Shown here: piece after piece, positions 37,575 to 45,726 of the stretch
How the letters are laid out: every line of letters begins with the position of its first letter
Position numbering within the stretch: the stretch's first letter is position 1
Assembly: GCA_021325135.1 (NCBI GenBank)
Contig: JAJPHT010000015.1
Location: 124,001 to 188,000, forward strand
From: Pseudomonadota bacterium
Lineage (GTDB): Archaea > Thermoplasmatota > SW-10-69-26 > JACQPN01 > JAJPHT01
Length of the DNA: 64,000 nt
Direction: 5' to 3'
Position numbers and translations under genes: made by a program
The notes under the pieces: model-generated
The model's input: the letters and a program-made list of their open reading frames with translations, nothing else
Database searches by the model: none
What the model was told of the DNA's origin: nothing

Positions 37575-38297
37575 ATGGCGGAGCCGCGAGGCAAGGGCAA
37601 GCACGTCGTCGTGACCGGGGCGTCCAGCGGGATCGGCCGCGCGCTCGCCCGCGCGTGGGGCAGGGAAGGCGCCACCGTCTGGATGGGCGCGCGCTCCGCG
37701 AAGGCGCTGGACGAGGCCGCGCGGGAGGTGGAGCGCGCGGGCGGCCAGGGCCACGCGCTCCCCCTGGACGTGACCGACCGCGCCAGCGTCGCCCGCTTCG
37801 CGGCGGAGGTCGGCCGCGCGGCGCCCGGCGTCGACGTGCTGGTGAACAACGCGGGCGTGGGCCACTGGGGCCCCATGGCGGAGACCGACGTGGAGACGTG
37901 GGACCGCGTCCTCGCGACGGACCTCACGGGGCCGTTCCTCGTGACCAAGGCCCTGCTGCCGCTGATGCGCAAGCGCACGGGCGCGCGCCACCTGGTCAAC
38001 GTCGTGAGCGTCGCCGGGAAGCAGGCCCACGCGGGCGGCAGCACGTACAGCGCCAGCAAGTTCGGCCTCAAGGGGTGGACCGAGGCCGTCGCGCTGGAGC
38101 TGGCCGAGGAGGGCATCCGCGTCCTGGCGGTCTGCCCCGGCTACGTCAACACGGACCTGGTGGGCGGCGCGGCGGAGGCGGAGCGCATGATCCAGCCCGA
38201 CGACCTCGCGAGGCTCCTCGTGGACTGGACCTTCCTGCCCGCGAGCGTGCACGTGGACGAGATCACCGTGTGGCCCTGGGAGATGTACACGGAGTAG
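37575..38297 (+). CDS. Short-chain dehydrogenase/reductase (SDR), 240 aa
   Basis: A classical SDR. The coenzyme loop VVVTGASSGIGRALA, LVNNAGVGHWGPMAE and the catalytic YSASKFGLKG (Tyr and Lys, with the preceding Ser in VNVVSVAGKQ) are present, and the C-terminal VCPGYVNTDLVGG is usual. ALPLDVTDRASVARF at the end of beta-4 and GAR after beta-2 suggest NADP(H) use. It reduces a ketone or oxidises an alcohol in the cytoplasm; the substrate is not predictable from context. CCTTAAGTTTTG (37522-37533) is the likely promoter. Its stop is three bases from the convergent thioredoxin-like gene. Confidence 0.92.
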   Translation: MAEPRGKGKHVVVTGASSGIGRALARAWGREGATVWMGARSAKALDEAAREVERAGGQGHALPLDVTDRASVARFAAEVGRAAPGVDVLVNNAGVGHWGPMAETDVETWDRVLATDLTGPFLVTKALLPLMRKRTGARHLVNVVSVAGKQAHAGGSTYSASKFGLKGWTEAVALELAEEGIRVLAVCPGYVNTDLVGGAAEAERMIQPDDLARLLVDWTFLPASVHVDEITVWPWEMYTE

Positions 38298-38300
38298 CGC

Positions 38301-38633
38301 TCAGCGCATCCTCGCCCGCACCGTCTCCTCGATGATCTCCTCGGGGGGCGCGCCGATGAGCCGGTCCACGACCTCGCCCGCCGCGAAGACCAGCAGCATG
38401 GGCGCGCTCTTGGCGCCGAAGGCCGCGGCGACGTGGCTCGCCAGGGGCACGACGCCCGCGGGCGCGCCGGTGCGCGCGCAGACGAGGGCGAGGCGGTGGC
38501 GCACGCGCAGGGAGACCTCGTCGTCGGGCTCCAGGATGGCGAGGAGCGTCACGGGCGCGGACTCCAGGAAGTCGGGCGCGGTCGCGTCGTCCAGGTCGGC
38601 GACGCGCCCCGCGTCGCGCTCGGTGGGGCGCAT
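38301..38633 (-). CDS. Thioredoxin-fold protein without CxxC, 110 aa
   Basis: The order APVTLLAILEPDDEVSLRVR, then HVAAAFGAKSAPMLLVFAAG and EVVDRLIGAPPEEIIEETV follows a thioredoxin: beta-strand, helix, the cis-Pro region (KSAPMLLVF) and last strand-helix. The active-site cysteines are absent; the position corresponding to WCGPC is EPDDE. So it cannot act as an oxidoreductase and may be a structural relative that binds a partner. It starts two bases after the stop of the OCD-type gene, so the two are cotranscribed. Confidence 0.7.
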   Translation of the reverse strand: MRPTERDAGRVADLDDATAPDFLESAPVTLLAILEPDDEVSLRVRHRLALVCARTGAPAGVVPLASHVAAAFGAKSAPMLLVFAAGEVVDRLIGAPPEEIIEETVRARMR

Positions 38634-38635
38634 GC

Positions 38636-39670
38636 TCAGGCCTTCCGCATCTGGGCGAGCACGTCGGGGCCGCCGCCGCTGCGCGAGGGCACGAGGCTGA
38701 CCTTGGTGCCCAGGCCTTCGCGCACGGCGCGGTCGTACACGACGCGCGCGACGGCGCAGTCCTGGATGGCGAGGCCGGTGCTGTCGAAGACGGTGATCTC
38801 GTCGTCGCGGCTGCGGCCGGGGATGGCGCCTTCGAGGACGGCGCCCAGCGTCCCGCGGATGTGCTCGCGGCGCAGGACGCCGCTCTCCAGGGGCACGTTG
38901 ACCTCGCCCGAGTGGGTGGCCTGCTCCCAGTCGTCCAGCACGACGACGGCGTCCCCCAGGATGTCGGGGTCCAGCTCCTGCTTGCCCGCGGCGTCGGCGC
39001 CCAGGGCGTTGACGTGCGCGCCGTGCTCGATCCAGTCGCGCATGACGATGGGCTTGTGGACGGGCGTGAGCGTGCAGACGACGTCGCAGCCCGCCGCGTC
39101 CGCCGGGCCGCCCACGCGCACCTCAAGGCCCGGCGCGGCCCTGGCGACGCGCTTGAGCAGCGTCTCCGCGTTCTCGGGGCGCGAGTCCGAGAGGACGACC
39201 TCCTTCAGGTCGCGCACGTGGCTGATGGCGGCGATCTGATAGCTCGCCTGCGTGCCGCACCCCACGATGCCCAGGCTGCGGGCGTCCTTGCGGGCCAGCG
39301 CGCGGGTGGCCACGGCGCTGGCGGCGCCGGTGCGGAACGCGGTGAGCACCGTCGCGTCCATGACGGAGAGGGGGAAGCCGGTGGCGGGGTCGCTGAGGAT
39401 CAGCGTGCCGATGACGGTGGGAAGGCCGTGCTTCGCGGGGTTGCCCGGGTGCGAGTTGACCCACTTCACGGAGACGCTGTTGGCCACCCGCGCCGGCATG
39501 GAGCGCACGTCGCCGCCGAAGTCGGGCAGGTCGACGTAGGACTTGGGGGGCATGACGGCCTCCTTGCGGTGGTAGCTCCGGAAGGCGCCCTCGACGGCCC
39601 GGATGGCCTCGTCGAGGTCGAGGCAGCGGGCCACCTCGTCCGCCGAGAGCAGCAGGGTGCTCGTCTCCAC
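38636..39670 (-). CDS. Ornithine cyclodeaminase / mu-crystallin family (archaeal alanine dehydrogenase-like), 344 aa
   Basis: The Rossmann motif LGIVGCGTQASYQ and the signature MPPKSYVDLP, SVKWVNSHPGNPAKHGLPTV and ALGADAAGKQELD match the OCD/mu-crystallin family, whose archaeal members include NAD-dependent alanine dehydrogenase (Archaeoglobus type) and ketimine reductases. The substrate cannot be fixed between alanine, ornithine and cyclic imines. The GTG start at 39670 is 28 bases behind a CATAAG box. The enzyme is a soluble homodimer. A Cys-less thioredoxin-fold gene follows directly and might be regulatory or accessory. Confidence 0.9.
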   Translation of the reverse strand: METSTLLLSADEVARCLDLDEAIRAVEGAFRSYHRKEAVMPPKSYVDLPDFGGDVRSMPARVANSVSVKWVNSHPGNPAKHGLPTVIGTLILSDPATGFPLSVMDATVLTAFRTGAASAVATRALARKDARSLGIVGCGTQASYQIAAISHVRDLKEVVLSDSRPENAETLLKRVARAAPGLEVRVGGPADAAGCDVVCTLTPVHKPIVMRDWIEHGAHVNALGADAAGKQELDPDILGDAVVVLDDWEQATHSGEVNVPLESGVLRREHIRGTLGAVLEGAIPGRSRDDEITVFDSTGLAIQDCAVARVVYDRAVREGLGTKVSLVPSRSGGGPDVLAQMRKA

Positions 39671-39694
39671 GGGCCGGCCAGGCGGGGGTCCCTC

Positions 39695-39700
39695 CTTATG
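39695..39700 (-). promoter_or_regulatory. TATA-like box, CATAAG
   Basis: Centred 28 bases before the GTG of the OCD-family gene (leaderless spacing). Confidence 0.5.
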
Positions 39701-39721
39701 CGTTTTGGGCCTCCGTGGCCG

Positions 39722-41188
39722 CTATCCCAGGGGCCCCAGGGGGGTCCCGTCCAGCAGCGAGGGCCCCTGGGCGAGCGTCGCGACGAGCCCTTCGTTGCGG
39801 TCGTCCGCGGCGCGGGGATCGCCCGCGCAGGCCTGCGTGCAGGCGTCGATGAAGGAGGCCCACGGGCGGCCGTGCAGATCCACGACGACGTCGATGAAGT
39901 CGCCCATGCCCAGGGCTCCGCCCCCGGTGGCGCAGCGCATGTGCCCGCACGCGCCGCGCGCGAGGGGGTCCGCGGGGTCGTTGGCGCTCGTCGTGAGCAC
40001 GCGCCCGTCGGGGCCCGCGACGCCCAGGTAGGCGTTCCACGTCGCGCCGTCCCAGTCCGCGGGGTCCTTCGGGTGGTCGTCGCCGTAGGGGGACGCGCTC
40101 TTCTCGAAGGGGCGATCGTGGTAGCCGCCGGGGATGGTGGTGCCCAGGTAGGCGACGACGAAGCGGTCCTCGCCGCCGGCCGCGATGGCGGGCAGGTCCG
40201 CGGCCGTGACCTCGGGGGGCGAGACGAGGCGCGGCTCCGTCCACGTCGCGCCCAGGTCGGAGGACGACGCGACGTAGGGCAGGCCGCCCGAGAGCCACAT
40301 CGCGTGCGCGTGGCCCGCGGAGTCGATGGCGATGGCGGCCTCGTGGTCGCCGTAGTTGCCCGTGTCGGCGAGCCGGTCTTTTGATATCACGCGCGTCGTC
40401 CACGTGAGCCCGTCGTCCTGCGAGACGGCCACCAGGGGGAGCCCCGTGCAGGTGTCCACGACGGGGAGCCACACGGTGCCGTCGGGCGACGCCTGGAGGC
40501 GCCCCGTGGAGCCCTGGCCGCAGTAGGCCTTGGCGGCGTCAGTCCCGGGCGTGACGCTGGGCTGCGCCGCGAGGGGGCGCGTGGGGCCGAAGGTGAGGCC
40601 GCCGTCCAGCGAGCGCGTGCACGCGGCGTCGGCGACCCGGTTCACGCAGACGTGGAGCACGTCGGCGTAGCCCACGGTGGGCAGCAGGCGCGGCTTCGCC
40701 GCTACCAGCGACTGGTGGTCGTTGAACCCGGTGGTGGCGCTGCACGCGGCGGGGTTCACGCTCCACGAGGCGCCCTCGTCGTCGGACCACGCGAGGGACA
40801 TGCACTGATAGCTCGTGAGGTCGGAGCTGAAGACGCGCCCCGTCTGCGGGTCCACCACGAGGTAGGGGTCGCCGGTGAAGGGCGGGTCCTTGAGGCCCGC
40901 GGCGAGGACGGGCCCCACGTCCTGCCACGTCTTGCCGTGGTCCCTGGAGCGCAGGATCGCCGGGGGCGGGTCGACGCGGACGCCGTCGCCGGGCGCGAAG
41001 CCCGTGACGAAGATCGTGCCGTCCTTCTCCACGCCCAGCGTCGCCTCCGAGCCGCCGAAGCCGGTGTGGAAGGAGGCGCCCACGAGCGCGGGCCCGCTCG
41101 GGGAGGCCGCTTCGTGGAGCGTCGCCGCGCCGGGCGAGGCGCAGCCCGCGGCCGCCGCGAGGAGGAGCAGGAGCGGGAGCGCGCGCAC
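39722..41188 (-). CDS. BNR-repeat (sialidase-like propeller) lipoprotein, 488 aa
   Basis: A lipobox LAAAAGC (Cys16) anchors the protein; a GTG starts it. Asp-box turns occur in RSRDHGKTW, WSDDEGASW, RSLDGGLTF, SQDDGLTW and SSDLGATW, as expected for a six-bladed propeller of the sialidase/exo-alpha type. It resembles the protein at 27613-29016 in motif style, but neither shows a clear catalytic triad. It probably binds or degrades glycans at the cell surface. The upstream 40 bases to the guaA-like gene contain no visible promoter, yet the guaA subunit is transcribed in the same direction, so read-through is possible. Confidence 0.8.
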   Translation of the reverse strand: MRALPLLLLLAAAAGCASPGAATLHEAASPSGPALVGASFHTGFGGSEATLGVEKDGTIFVTGFAPGDGVRVDPPPAILRSRDHGKTWQDVGPVLAAGLKDPPFTGDPYLVVDPQTGRVFSSDLTSYQCMSLAWSDDEGASWSVNPAACSATTGFNDHQSLVAAKPRLLPTVGYADVLHVCVNRVADAACTRSLDGGLTFGPTRPLAAQPSVTPGTDAAKAYCGQGSTGRLQASPDGTVWLPVVDTCTGLPLVAVSQDDGLTWTTRVISKDRLADTGNYGDHEAAIAIDSAGHAHAMWLSGGLPYVASSSDLGATWTEPRLVSPPEVTAADLPAIAAGGEDRFVVAYLGTTIPGGYHDRPFEKSASPYGDDHPKDPADWDGATWNAYLGVAGPDGRVLTTSANDPADPLARGACGHMRCATGGGALGMGDFIDVVVDLHGRPWASFIDACTQACAGDPRAADDRNEGLVATLAQGPSLLDGTPLGPLG

Positions 41189-41230
41189 GAGGGGGGAACC
41201 CCTCCGGCGTACTCATGCGTTGCGGAGGGG

Positions 41231-42184
41231 TTACTCCCACTCGATCGTTCCGGGCGGCTTGTGGCTCACGTCGTAGACGACGCGGGTGACGTGCGCGCCA
41301 AGCTCGTTGGTGATGCGCACGCTGATCCTCTCCAGGAGCGCGTGGGGGAGCGGCGAGTACTGCGCGCTCATGGCGTCCAGGCTCTCGACGGCGCGCACGA
41401 CGATGGTCTCGCCGTAGACGCGGATGTCGCCGTGGACGCCCACGCTGCGGACGGGCAGGAGGGCCGCGAAGTATTGCCAGGGGCGCTCGATCTCGCCGCG
41501 GTTGGCCGCCGCATCGATCTCCTCCTCCACGATGGCGCACGCCTCGCGGACGATCTGCGTGCGCTCCGGCGTCGCCTCGCCCAGGACGCGCACCGCAAGG
41601 CCGGGGCCCGGGAAGGGCTGGCGCTCCGCGACGGGGATGTGGAGGTGGCGCGCGAGCTTGCGCACCTCGTCCTTGTAGAGGTCCCTCAGGGGCTCGCAGA
41701 GGACGAGCTTCATGTCCTTGGGGAGGCCGCCCACGTTGTGGTGCGACTTGATGGTGTCGCGCACGCCGCCGCCGCTCTCGATCCAGTCGGGCGCGATGGT
41801 GCCCTGCACGAGCACGTCGGCGTTGATCTTCTTGCTCTCGCGCTCGAAGACGCGGATGAAGCGCTCGCCGATGACCTTGCGCTTCGCCTCGGGGTCCGTG
41901 ACGCCCTTCATGGCCGCGTAGAAGTCCGCCGAGGCGTCCACGAAGTCGAGGTTGATGTCGAGGCCCGAGAGGAGCGTCTTGATCTGCGCCGCCTCGTTCT
42001 TGCGCATGTAGCCCGTGTCCACGAAGACGGAGGTCAGGCGCTTCCCGATGGCCTTCGCGACGAGCACGGCCGCCGTGGTGCTGTCGACGCCGCCGCTGCA
42101 CGCGATGATGGCCGTCTTCCCCTCGGGGACCTGCTTCTGGATCGCCGCGACCTGCTCCTGCACGAACTTCTCGGGGTTGAACAT
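41231..42184 (-). CDS. guaA: GMP synthase ATP-pyrophosphatase subunit (GuaA subunit B)
   Basis: The protein (317 aa) has the N-type ATP-PPase loop SGGVDST (30-36), the GFVD/VFVDTGYMRKNE segment, and the C-terminal GMP synthase dimerisation region (RPWQYFAALLPVRSVGVHGD, ISVRITNELGAHVTRVVYDV, HKPPGTIEWE). It lacks the glutaminase domain, as in archaea, where the amidotransferase is made from a second gene; that gene is not in this window. It aminates XMP to GMP with ATP. The ATG at 42184 gives the normal length. The upstream GCTTGAAATG box lies about 45 bases away. A divergent MGMT gene shares this promoter region. Confidence 0.96.
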   Translation of the reverse strand: MFNPEKFVQEQVAAIQKQVPEGKTAIIACSGGVDSTTAAVLVAKAIGKRLTSVFVDTGYMRKNEAAQIKTLLSGLDINLDFVDASADFYAAMKGVTDPEAKRKVIGERFIRVFERESKKINADVLVQGTIAPDWIESGGGVRDTIKSHHNVGGLPKDMKLVLCEPLRDLYKDEVRKLARHLHIPVAERQPFPGPGLAVRVLGEATPERTQIVREACAIVEEEIDAAANRGEIERPWQYFAALLPVRSVGVHGDIRVYGETIVVRAVESLDAMSAQYSPLPHALLERISVRITNELGAHVTRVVYDVSHKPPGTIEWE

Positions 42185-42269
42185 CGGGCGGGCCTCTTTG
42201 GCTGCGCCACGGGGGGACCCCCATTTCAAGCTTTGCCGGCCTCCAGGAGAAGCCCACCCGCCGGCTTTC

Positions 42270-42773
42270 ATGCACCGGCGCCGAGTCTCCCTGGCCGTGG
42301 ACGAGCGCGCCTGCCTCCCCGCCCTGCACGGCCTGCACGTGGCGCTCCGCTTCCGCGGCGACGCGCTCGTGGGGGCGGACATCCTGGACCGCCCCGTGGC
42401 GGGGACGCCCCTGTCGGCCGCGGCCCAGGAGTCCGTGGACCTCGTGGCGCGCTACCTGGAGGACGGCAAGACCGACCTCTCCACGATCCCGGTCGCCCTG
42501 GAGGGCGCGTCCCCCTTCGACCGCGAGGCGCTGCTGGAGCTTCGCCGCGTGCGCGCGGGGCAGACGGTCTCCTACGGCGACCTCGCGCGCCGCCTGGGCC
42601 GGCCGCCCGGCGCCTCGCGCGCGATCGGCGGCGCCATGGCGCGCAACCCCATCCCTGTCGTCATCCCGTGCCACCGCGTCGTGCAGGCCGACGGCTCGCT
42701 GGGCCACTACAGCGGCTTCGGCGGCGCGGCGACCAAGCTGAAGCTCCTTCAGCTGGAAGGCAGCCGCTGGTAG
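42270..42773 (+). CDS. ogt: O6-methylguanine-DNA methyltransferase
   Basis: The suicide repair protein that takes the alkyl group of O6-methylguanine onto a cysteine. The active site PCHR (Cys134) sits in PIPVVIPCHRVVQADGSLGH, followed by the GYSGG-like YSGFGGAATKLKLLQLEG; the DNA-binding helix RAIGGAMARNP (with the arginine finger) precedes it. The protein has 167 residues with a normal N-terminal domain (QESVDLVARYLEDGK). It is divergent from guaA and its last 25 bases overlap the end of the convergent glycosyltransferase gene, both reading frames being sound. Confidence 0.95.
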   Translation: MHRRRVSLAVDERACLPALHGLHVALRFRGDALVGADILDRPVAGTPLSAAAQESVDLVARYLEDGKTDLSTIPVALEGASPFDREALLELRRVRAGQTVSYGDLARRLGRPPGASRAIGGAMARNPIPVVIPCHRVVQADGSLGHYSGFGGAATKLKLLQLEGSRW

Positions 42774-44821
42774 AGCGTGCTGTTGGTGCGCAGGAAGAGG
42801 GCAAGCCCCGTGCCCGCGTTGAGGTCCACCTGCTCGCTGAGGACGTGCCGCTCGATCCAGAGGCGCGCGGCGAAGGTGGGCGAGAGCCCGAAGGTGAAGT
42901 TCCACGCGGCGACGCGCGTGAAGTTGGGAAGCTCCTGGCTCGCCTGGTCGTTCATGGCGAGGAGCGCGTCCACGTTCTCCGGAGGCGGGTAGCCCGTCTC
43001 GCGCAATTTGATGTCGGAAGGCGCCACGGCGGCGGGGTAGACGATGGGGCCCGCAACGGAGAGCGTAGAGCCCGGCGGGAGGTACTTGTGGAGGTCGTGC
43101 GCGAGGGGCTCCACGGGGAAGGGCGTGTCAAAGCCGGGCGCCGTGGCGGCGAGGAGCATGAGCGCCATGGCGAGGGCGGCGGCCTTGCGCGAGACGGCGG
43201 AGAGGGCGACCACGAGCCCCATGGCGACGCAGACGTACCAGCTGCTCACCCAGTAGGCCAGCGCGGCGACGACGACGCCCACGGCGAGGATGCCAGGCCA
43301 CGCGGCGGGGCGCGCGAGGATCGCCACCGAGAGCACGACGCCGAAGGTGAGGAAGAGGACAACCACGTCGCCCGTGGCGGCGACGCCGGGCACGAGCCCG
43401 AGCCCCACCAGGGTCACGAAGGCCACGTCCGCGATGGCGACGCCCAGGATGGCGAGCCACGCGGCGCGCGGCGCGGGGCCGGGCTTCGCCTCGACGTAGC
43501 GCGTCTCGACCTCGCCCTTCGCGAGCTTCCGCGTCGCGGTGGCGTACCCGACGCGGCTCGCCACGAGGGCGATGCCCAGCGGGAAGAGGGAGAGCGTGAG
43601 CAGGAGCTGGAGGCGCGAGAGCGTGGCCTCGCCGGCGATGGGCGAGAGCAGGAGGAGCGCCAGGAGCGAGACGGCCGCGATGGCGAACCACGCCTCGTGG
43701 CGCCGCCGGTTCGCGAGGCCCGGCGCGCCCGCGGGCGCCTCGGGGTCGTCCTCCACGCGCCAGAAGGGGATCGTCAGCCAGATGGCCGGCACGATGGCCG
43801 GCGTGAGATAGCGGATGTTGTCGAAGTCCACGAGGGCGCGGCGCTCGGTCATGTAGAACGTCGTCGTGAACACGGCGCCCGCCACGAGGGGGATGAGCGT
43901 CGCGAGCCAGAGCGCGCCGGTCCGCTCGTCGCGCCACGCCCGCGCCGCGGTCCCCGCGCGGAGGGAGAACGGGAGCGTCACCGCGGCGAGGAAGCAGAGG
44001 GCGAAGGCCAGCTTGAACGGGAAGACCGCGACGTAGTAAGGCACGCGCAGGCCCAGGAGACCGATGGTGTCGGGGTGCAGCCACGCCGTCTGCAACGGCG
44101 CGATCAGGGAGAGCCCGACGCCGCCCAGCTTCTCGGGGCGCAGGATGGCGAGGGTCGCCACGGCCGCGAGCGCGAGTCCCCCCACGGCGAGGTCCAGGGG
44201 GCTCGTGAGCACCTGGCGCCAGCCCCGCTTCGCGACGCGCCACGCGCCCACCGCCACGAGCCCCGCCGCGACGAAGGGCGCGCCGAGGTTGGGCTTCCCC
44301 AGGTAGGCCAGCGCGCCGAAGACGCCCGCCACGGGCAGCCAGCGCGGGCGCTCCAGGCTCTTGAGGAACGCCCAGAGCGCGAGCATGACCGCGAGGGCCA
44401 GGATGGACTCGCTCATGCCGCGGCTGTCGCTTACGTAGAATGCGGGGTTCGCGGCGACGAGCGCCGCCGCCGCAAACGCGCGCGTCCTTCCGAAGAGGTC
44501 GCGCGTGCAGAGGAACGTGGCCAGGGTGAGAAGGGCGGTGGCCAGCGACGCGCCCACGACCGCGATGCCGTAGGAGGGCCCGAAGAGCTTCACCAGGGGC
44601 GAGAGGAAGATGGGGAAGAGCGGCGGCCAGTAGCCGTTGAACTGCGGCGGGTCGGTCCACGGCATGACGAACGTGCCCGTGGAGGCGAAGCTGCGCGCGA
44701 GGAGAAGGTACCAGCCCGAGTCCCAGATGATGTCCGGGTGGAAGACGAGGTCCACGCGCATCGCGAAGGCGAAGGCGACGACGCCGAGGCACGCCCACTC
44801 GAATCGCGTGAGGCGGGCCAT
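42749..44821 (-). CDS. Polytopic glycosyltransferase of the PMT/ArnT (GT-C) type, 690 aa
   Basis: At least twelve hydrophobic helices in the first 540 residues and a soluble, outside C-terminal part with PGSTLSVAGPIVYPAAV and LLAMNDQASQELPNFTRVA. The first external loop has PDIIWDSGWYLLLARSF, where the aspartate corresponds to the catalytic Asp-(Glu/x) of GT-C enzymes, and WPPLFPIFLSPL, a typical 'P-YP-P' segment. Such enzymes use polyprenyl-phosphate sugars to glycosylate lipids or proteins at the outer face. Targets are unknown. It is divergent from the sulfite-oxidase-like gene. No other glycan genes are adjacent. Confidence 0.85.
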   Translation of the reverse strand: MARLTRFEWACLGVVAFAFAMRVDLVFHPDIIWDSGWYLLLARSFASTGTFVMPWTDPPQFNGYWPPLFPIFLSPLVKLFGPSYGIAVVGASLATALLTLATFLCTRDLFGRTRAFAAAALVAANPAFYVSDSRGMSESILALAVMLALWAFLKSLERPRWLPVAGVFGALAYLGKPNLGAPFVAAGLVAVGAWRVAKRGWRQVLTSPLDLAVGGLALAAVATLAILRPEKLGGVGLSLIAPLQTAWLHPDTIGLLGLRVPYYVAVFPFKLAFALCFLAAVTLPFSLRAGTAARAWRDERTGALWLATLIPLVAGAVFTTTFYMTERRALVDFDNIRYLTPAIVPAIWLTIPFWRVEDDPEAPAGAPGLANRRRHEAWFAIAAVSLLALLLLSPIAGEATLSRLQLLLTLSLFPLGIALVASRVGYATATRKLAKGEVETRYVEAKPGPAPRAAWLAILGVAIADVAFVTLVGLGLVPGVAATGDVVVLFLTFGVVLSVAILARPAAWPGILAVGVVVAALAYWVSSWYVCVAMGLVVALSAVSRKAAALAMALMLLAATAPGFDTPFPVEPLAHDLHKYLPPGSTLSVAGPIVYPAAVAPSDIKLRETGYPPPENVDALLAMNDQASQELPNFTRVAAWNFTFGLSPTFAARLWIERHVLSEQVDLNAGTGLALFLRTNSTLYQRLPSS

Positions 44822-44888
44822 GGCTGCCTGGCCGAGGCTGCCTCGCGGTCAAAAACCCTCCTTTCCCAGCGCAAAGACGCCAGCAACC

Positions 44889-44895
44889 CTTAAAG
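44889..44895 (+). promoter_or_regulatory. TATA box, CTTAAAG
   Basis: Centred 27 bases before ATG 44919, indicating a leaderless transcript. Confidence 0.6.
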
Positions 44896-44918
44896 CGCCC
44901 CAGCCAGTGGTTCGCCCG

Positions 44919-45596
44919 ATGGCGCGCCCCGACCAGAGCGTCTATCCCCCGGAGCGCATCCCGCCGGGCCAGTTCATCACGGAGAAGTTCCCCGTGCTGC
45001 ACGCGGGCAGCGTGCCGCGCTTCGACCCGCAGGCGTGGGACTTCCAGGTCTACGGCGCGGTGGAGAACCCCATCAAGATCGACTACGCGACGCTGCGCGG
45101 CAAGCCCCAGACCGAGGTCAACGTCGACATCCACTGCGTGACCACGTGGAGCAAGCTGGACACGACGTGGGTCGGCTGGGTGACGAAGGACCTGATCGAC
45201 GAGGTCCGGCCCAAGCCCGGCGCGAAGTACGTCATCGCGGAGTGCGAGCAGGGCTACACGGCCAACGTGCTACTGGACGACCTGATGAAGCCCAACGTCC
45301 TGGTCGCGTACAAGTACGGCGGCCGCGACCTCGCGCCCGAGCACGGCTTCCCGCTGCGCCTTCTCGTGCCGCACCGCTACTTCTGGAAGAGCGCCAAGTG
45401 GCTGCGCGCGCTGCGCTTCGAGGAGCAGGACGAGCCCGGCTTCTGGGAGGTGCGGGGCTATCACAACAACGCGGACTACTGGGGCGAGGAGCGCTACTCC
45501 TACGAGGGCGACCAAACGCTCCGGCCCGAGCCCGCGCAGGGCGAGCCCGGCTCTCCTGGACCCAAGGACGCTCTCGCTCCTCGGCGCGTCGGCTGA
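44919..45596 (+). CDS. Sulfite-oxidase-like molybdopterin oxidoreductase, 225 aa
   Basis: The Mo-cofactor domain of the sulfite oxidase/MsrP family: FPVLHAGSVPRFDPQAWDFQ, the catalytic cysteine in VDIHCVTTWSKLDTTWVGW (Cys73), IAECEQGYTANVLLDDLM and GFPLRLLVPHRYFWKSAKW. No signal or Tat peptide and no haem domain, so it is a cytoplasmic single-domain type, common in archaea and Actinobacteria, whose physiological substrate is open. The gene starts right after a TATA box. The C-terminal 25 residues are Gly/Pro-rich and variable. A strong inverted repeat follows. Confidence 0.92.
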   Translation: MARPDQSVYPPERIPPGQFITEKFPVLHAGSVPRFDPQAWDFQVYGAVENPIKIDYATLRGKPQTEVNVDIHCVTTWSKLDTTWVGWVTKDLIDEVRPKPGAKYVIAECEQGYTANVLLDDLMKPNVLVAYKYGGRDLAPEHGFPLRLLVPHRYFWKSAKWLRALRFEEQDEPGFWEVRGYHNNADYWGEERYSYEGDQTLRPEPAQGEPGSPGPKDALAPRRVG

Positions 45597-45622
45597 GCTT
45601 TGCTCTCCTGGTCACGCTCCTC

Positions 45623-45690
45623 GATGCAACCCGAACCAACGGACCACCGGACCAAAAGAAGACCTGTGGTTCGTGGGTTCGGGTTGCGTC
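45623..45690. terminator. 15-pair inverted repeat between convergent genes
   Basis: GATGCAACCCGAACC (45623-45637) pairs with GGTTCGGGTTGCGTC (45676-45690), all 15 pairs with one G-T, around a 38-base loop that can fold further. It sits between the sulfite-oxidase-like gene and the convergent membrane-protein gene, with the two ends about 26 and 36 bases from the stops. Confidence 0.6.
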
Positions 45691-45726
45691 GTGAAGCTGG
45701 ACGAGGGATGATATCCAACGCGGACC

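Noticed and set aside
42749..42773. A frameshift or mis-call where MGMT and the glycosyltransferase overlap by 25 bases
   Set aside because: Both C-termini look natural (LLQLEGSRW and a Ser-Ser end) and tail-to-tail overlaps of this size occur elsewhere in the window.
40652..44893. A 1413-codon open frame on the plus strand across four genes
   Set aside because: It runs antisense through well-identified genes (BNR protein, GuaA subunit, glycosyltransferase) and through MGMT in another frame; its composition is typical of a high-GC shadow.
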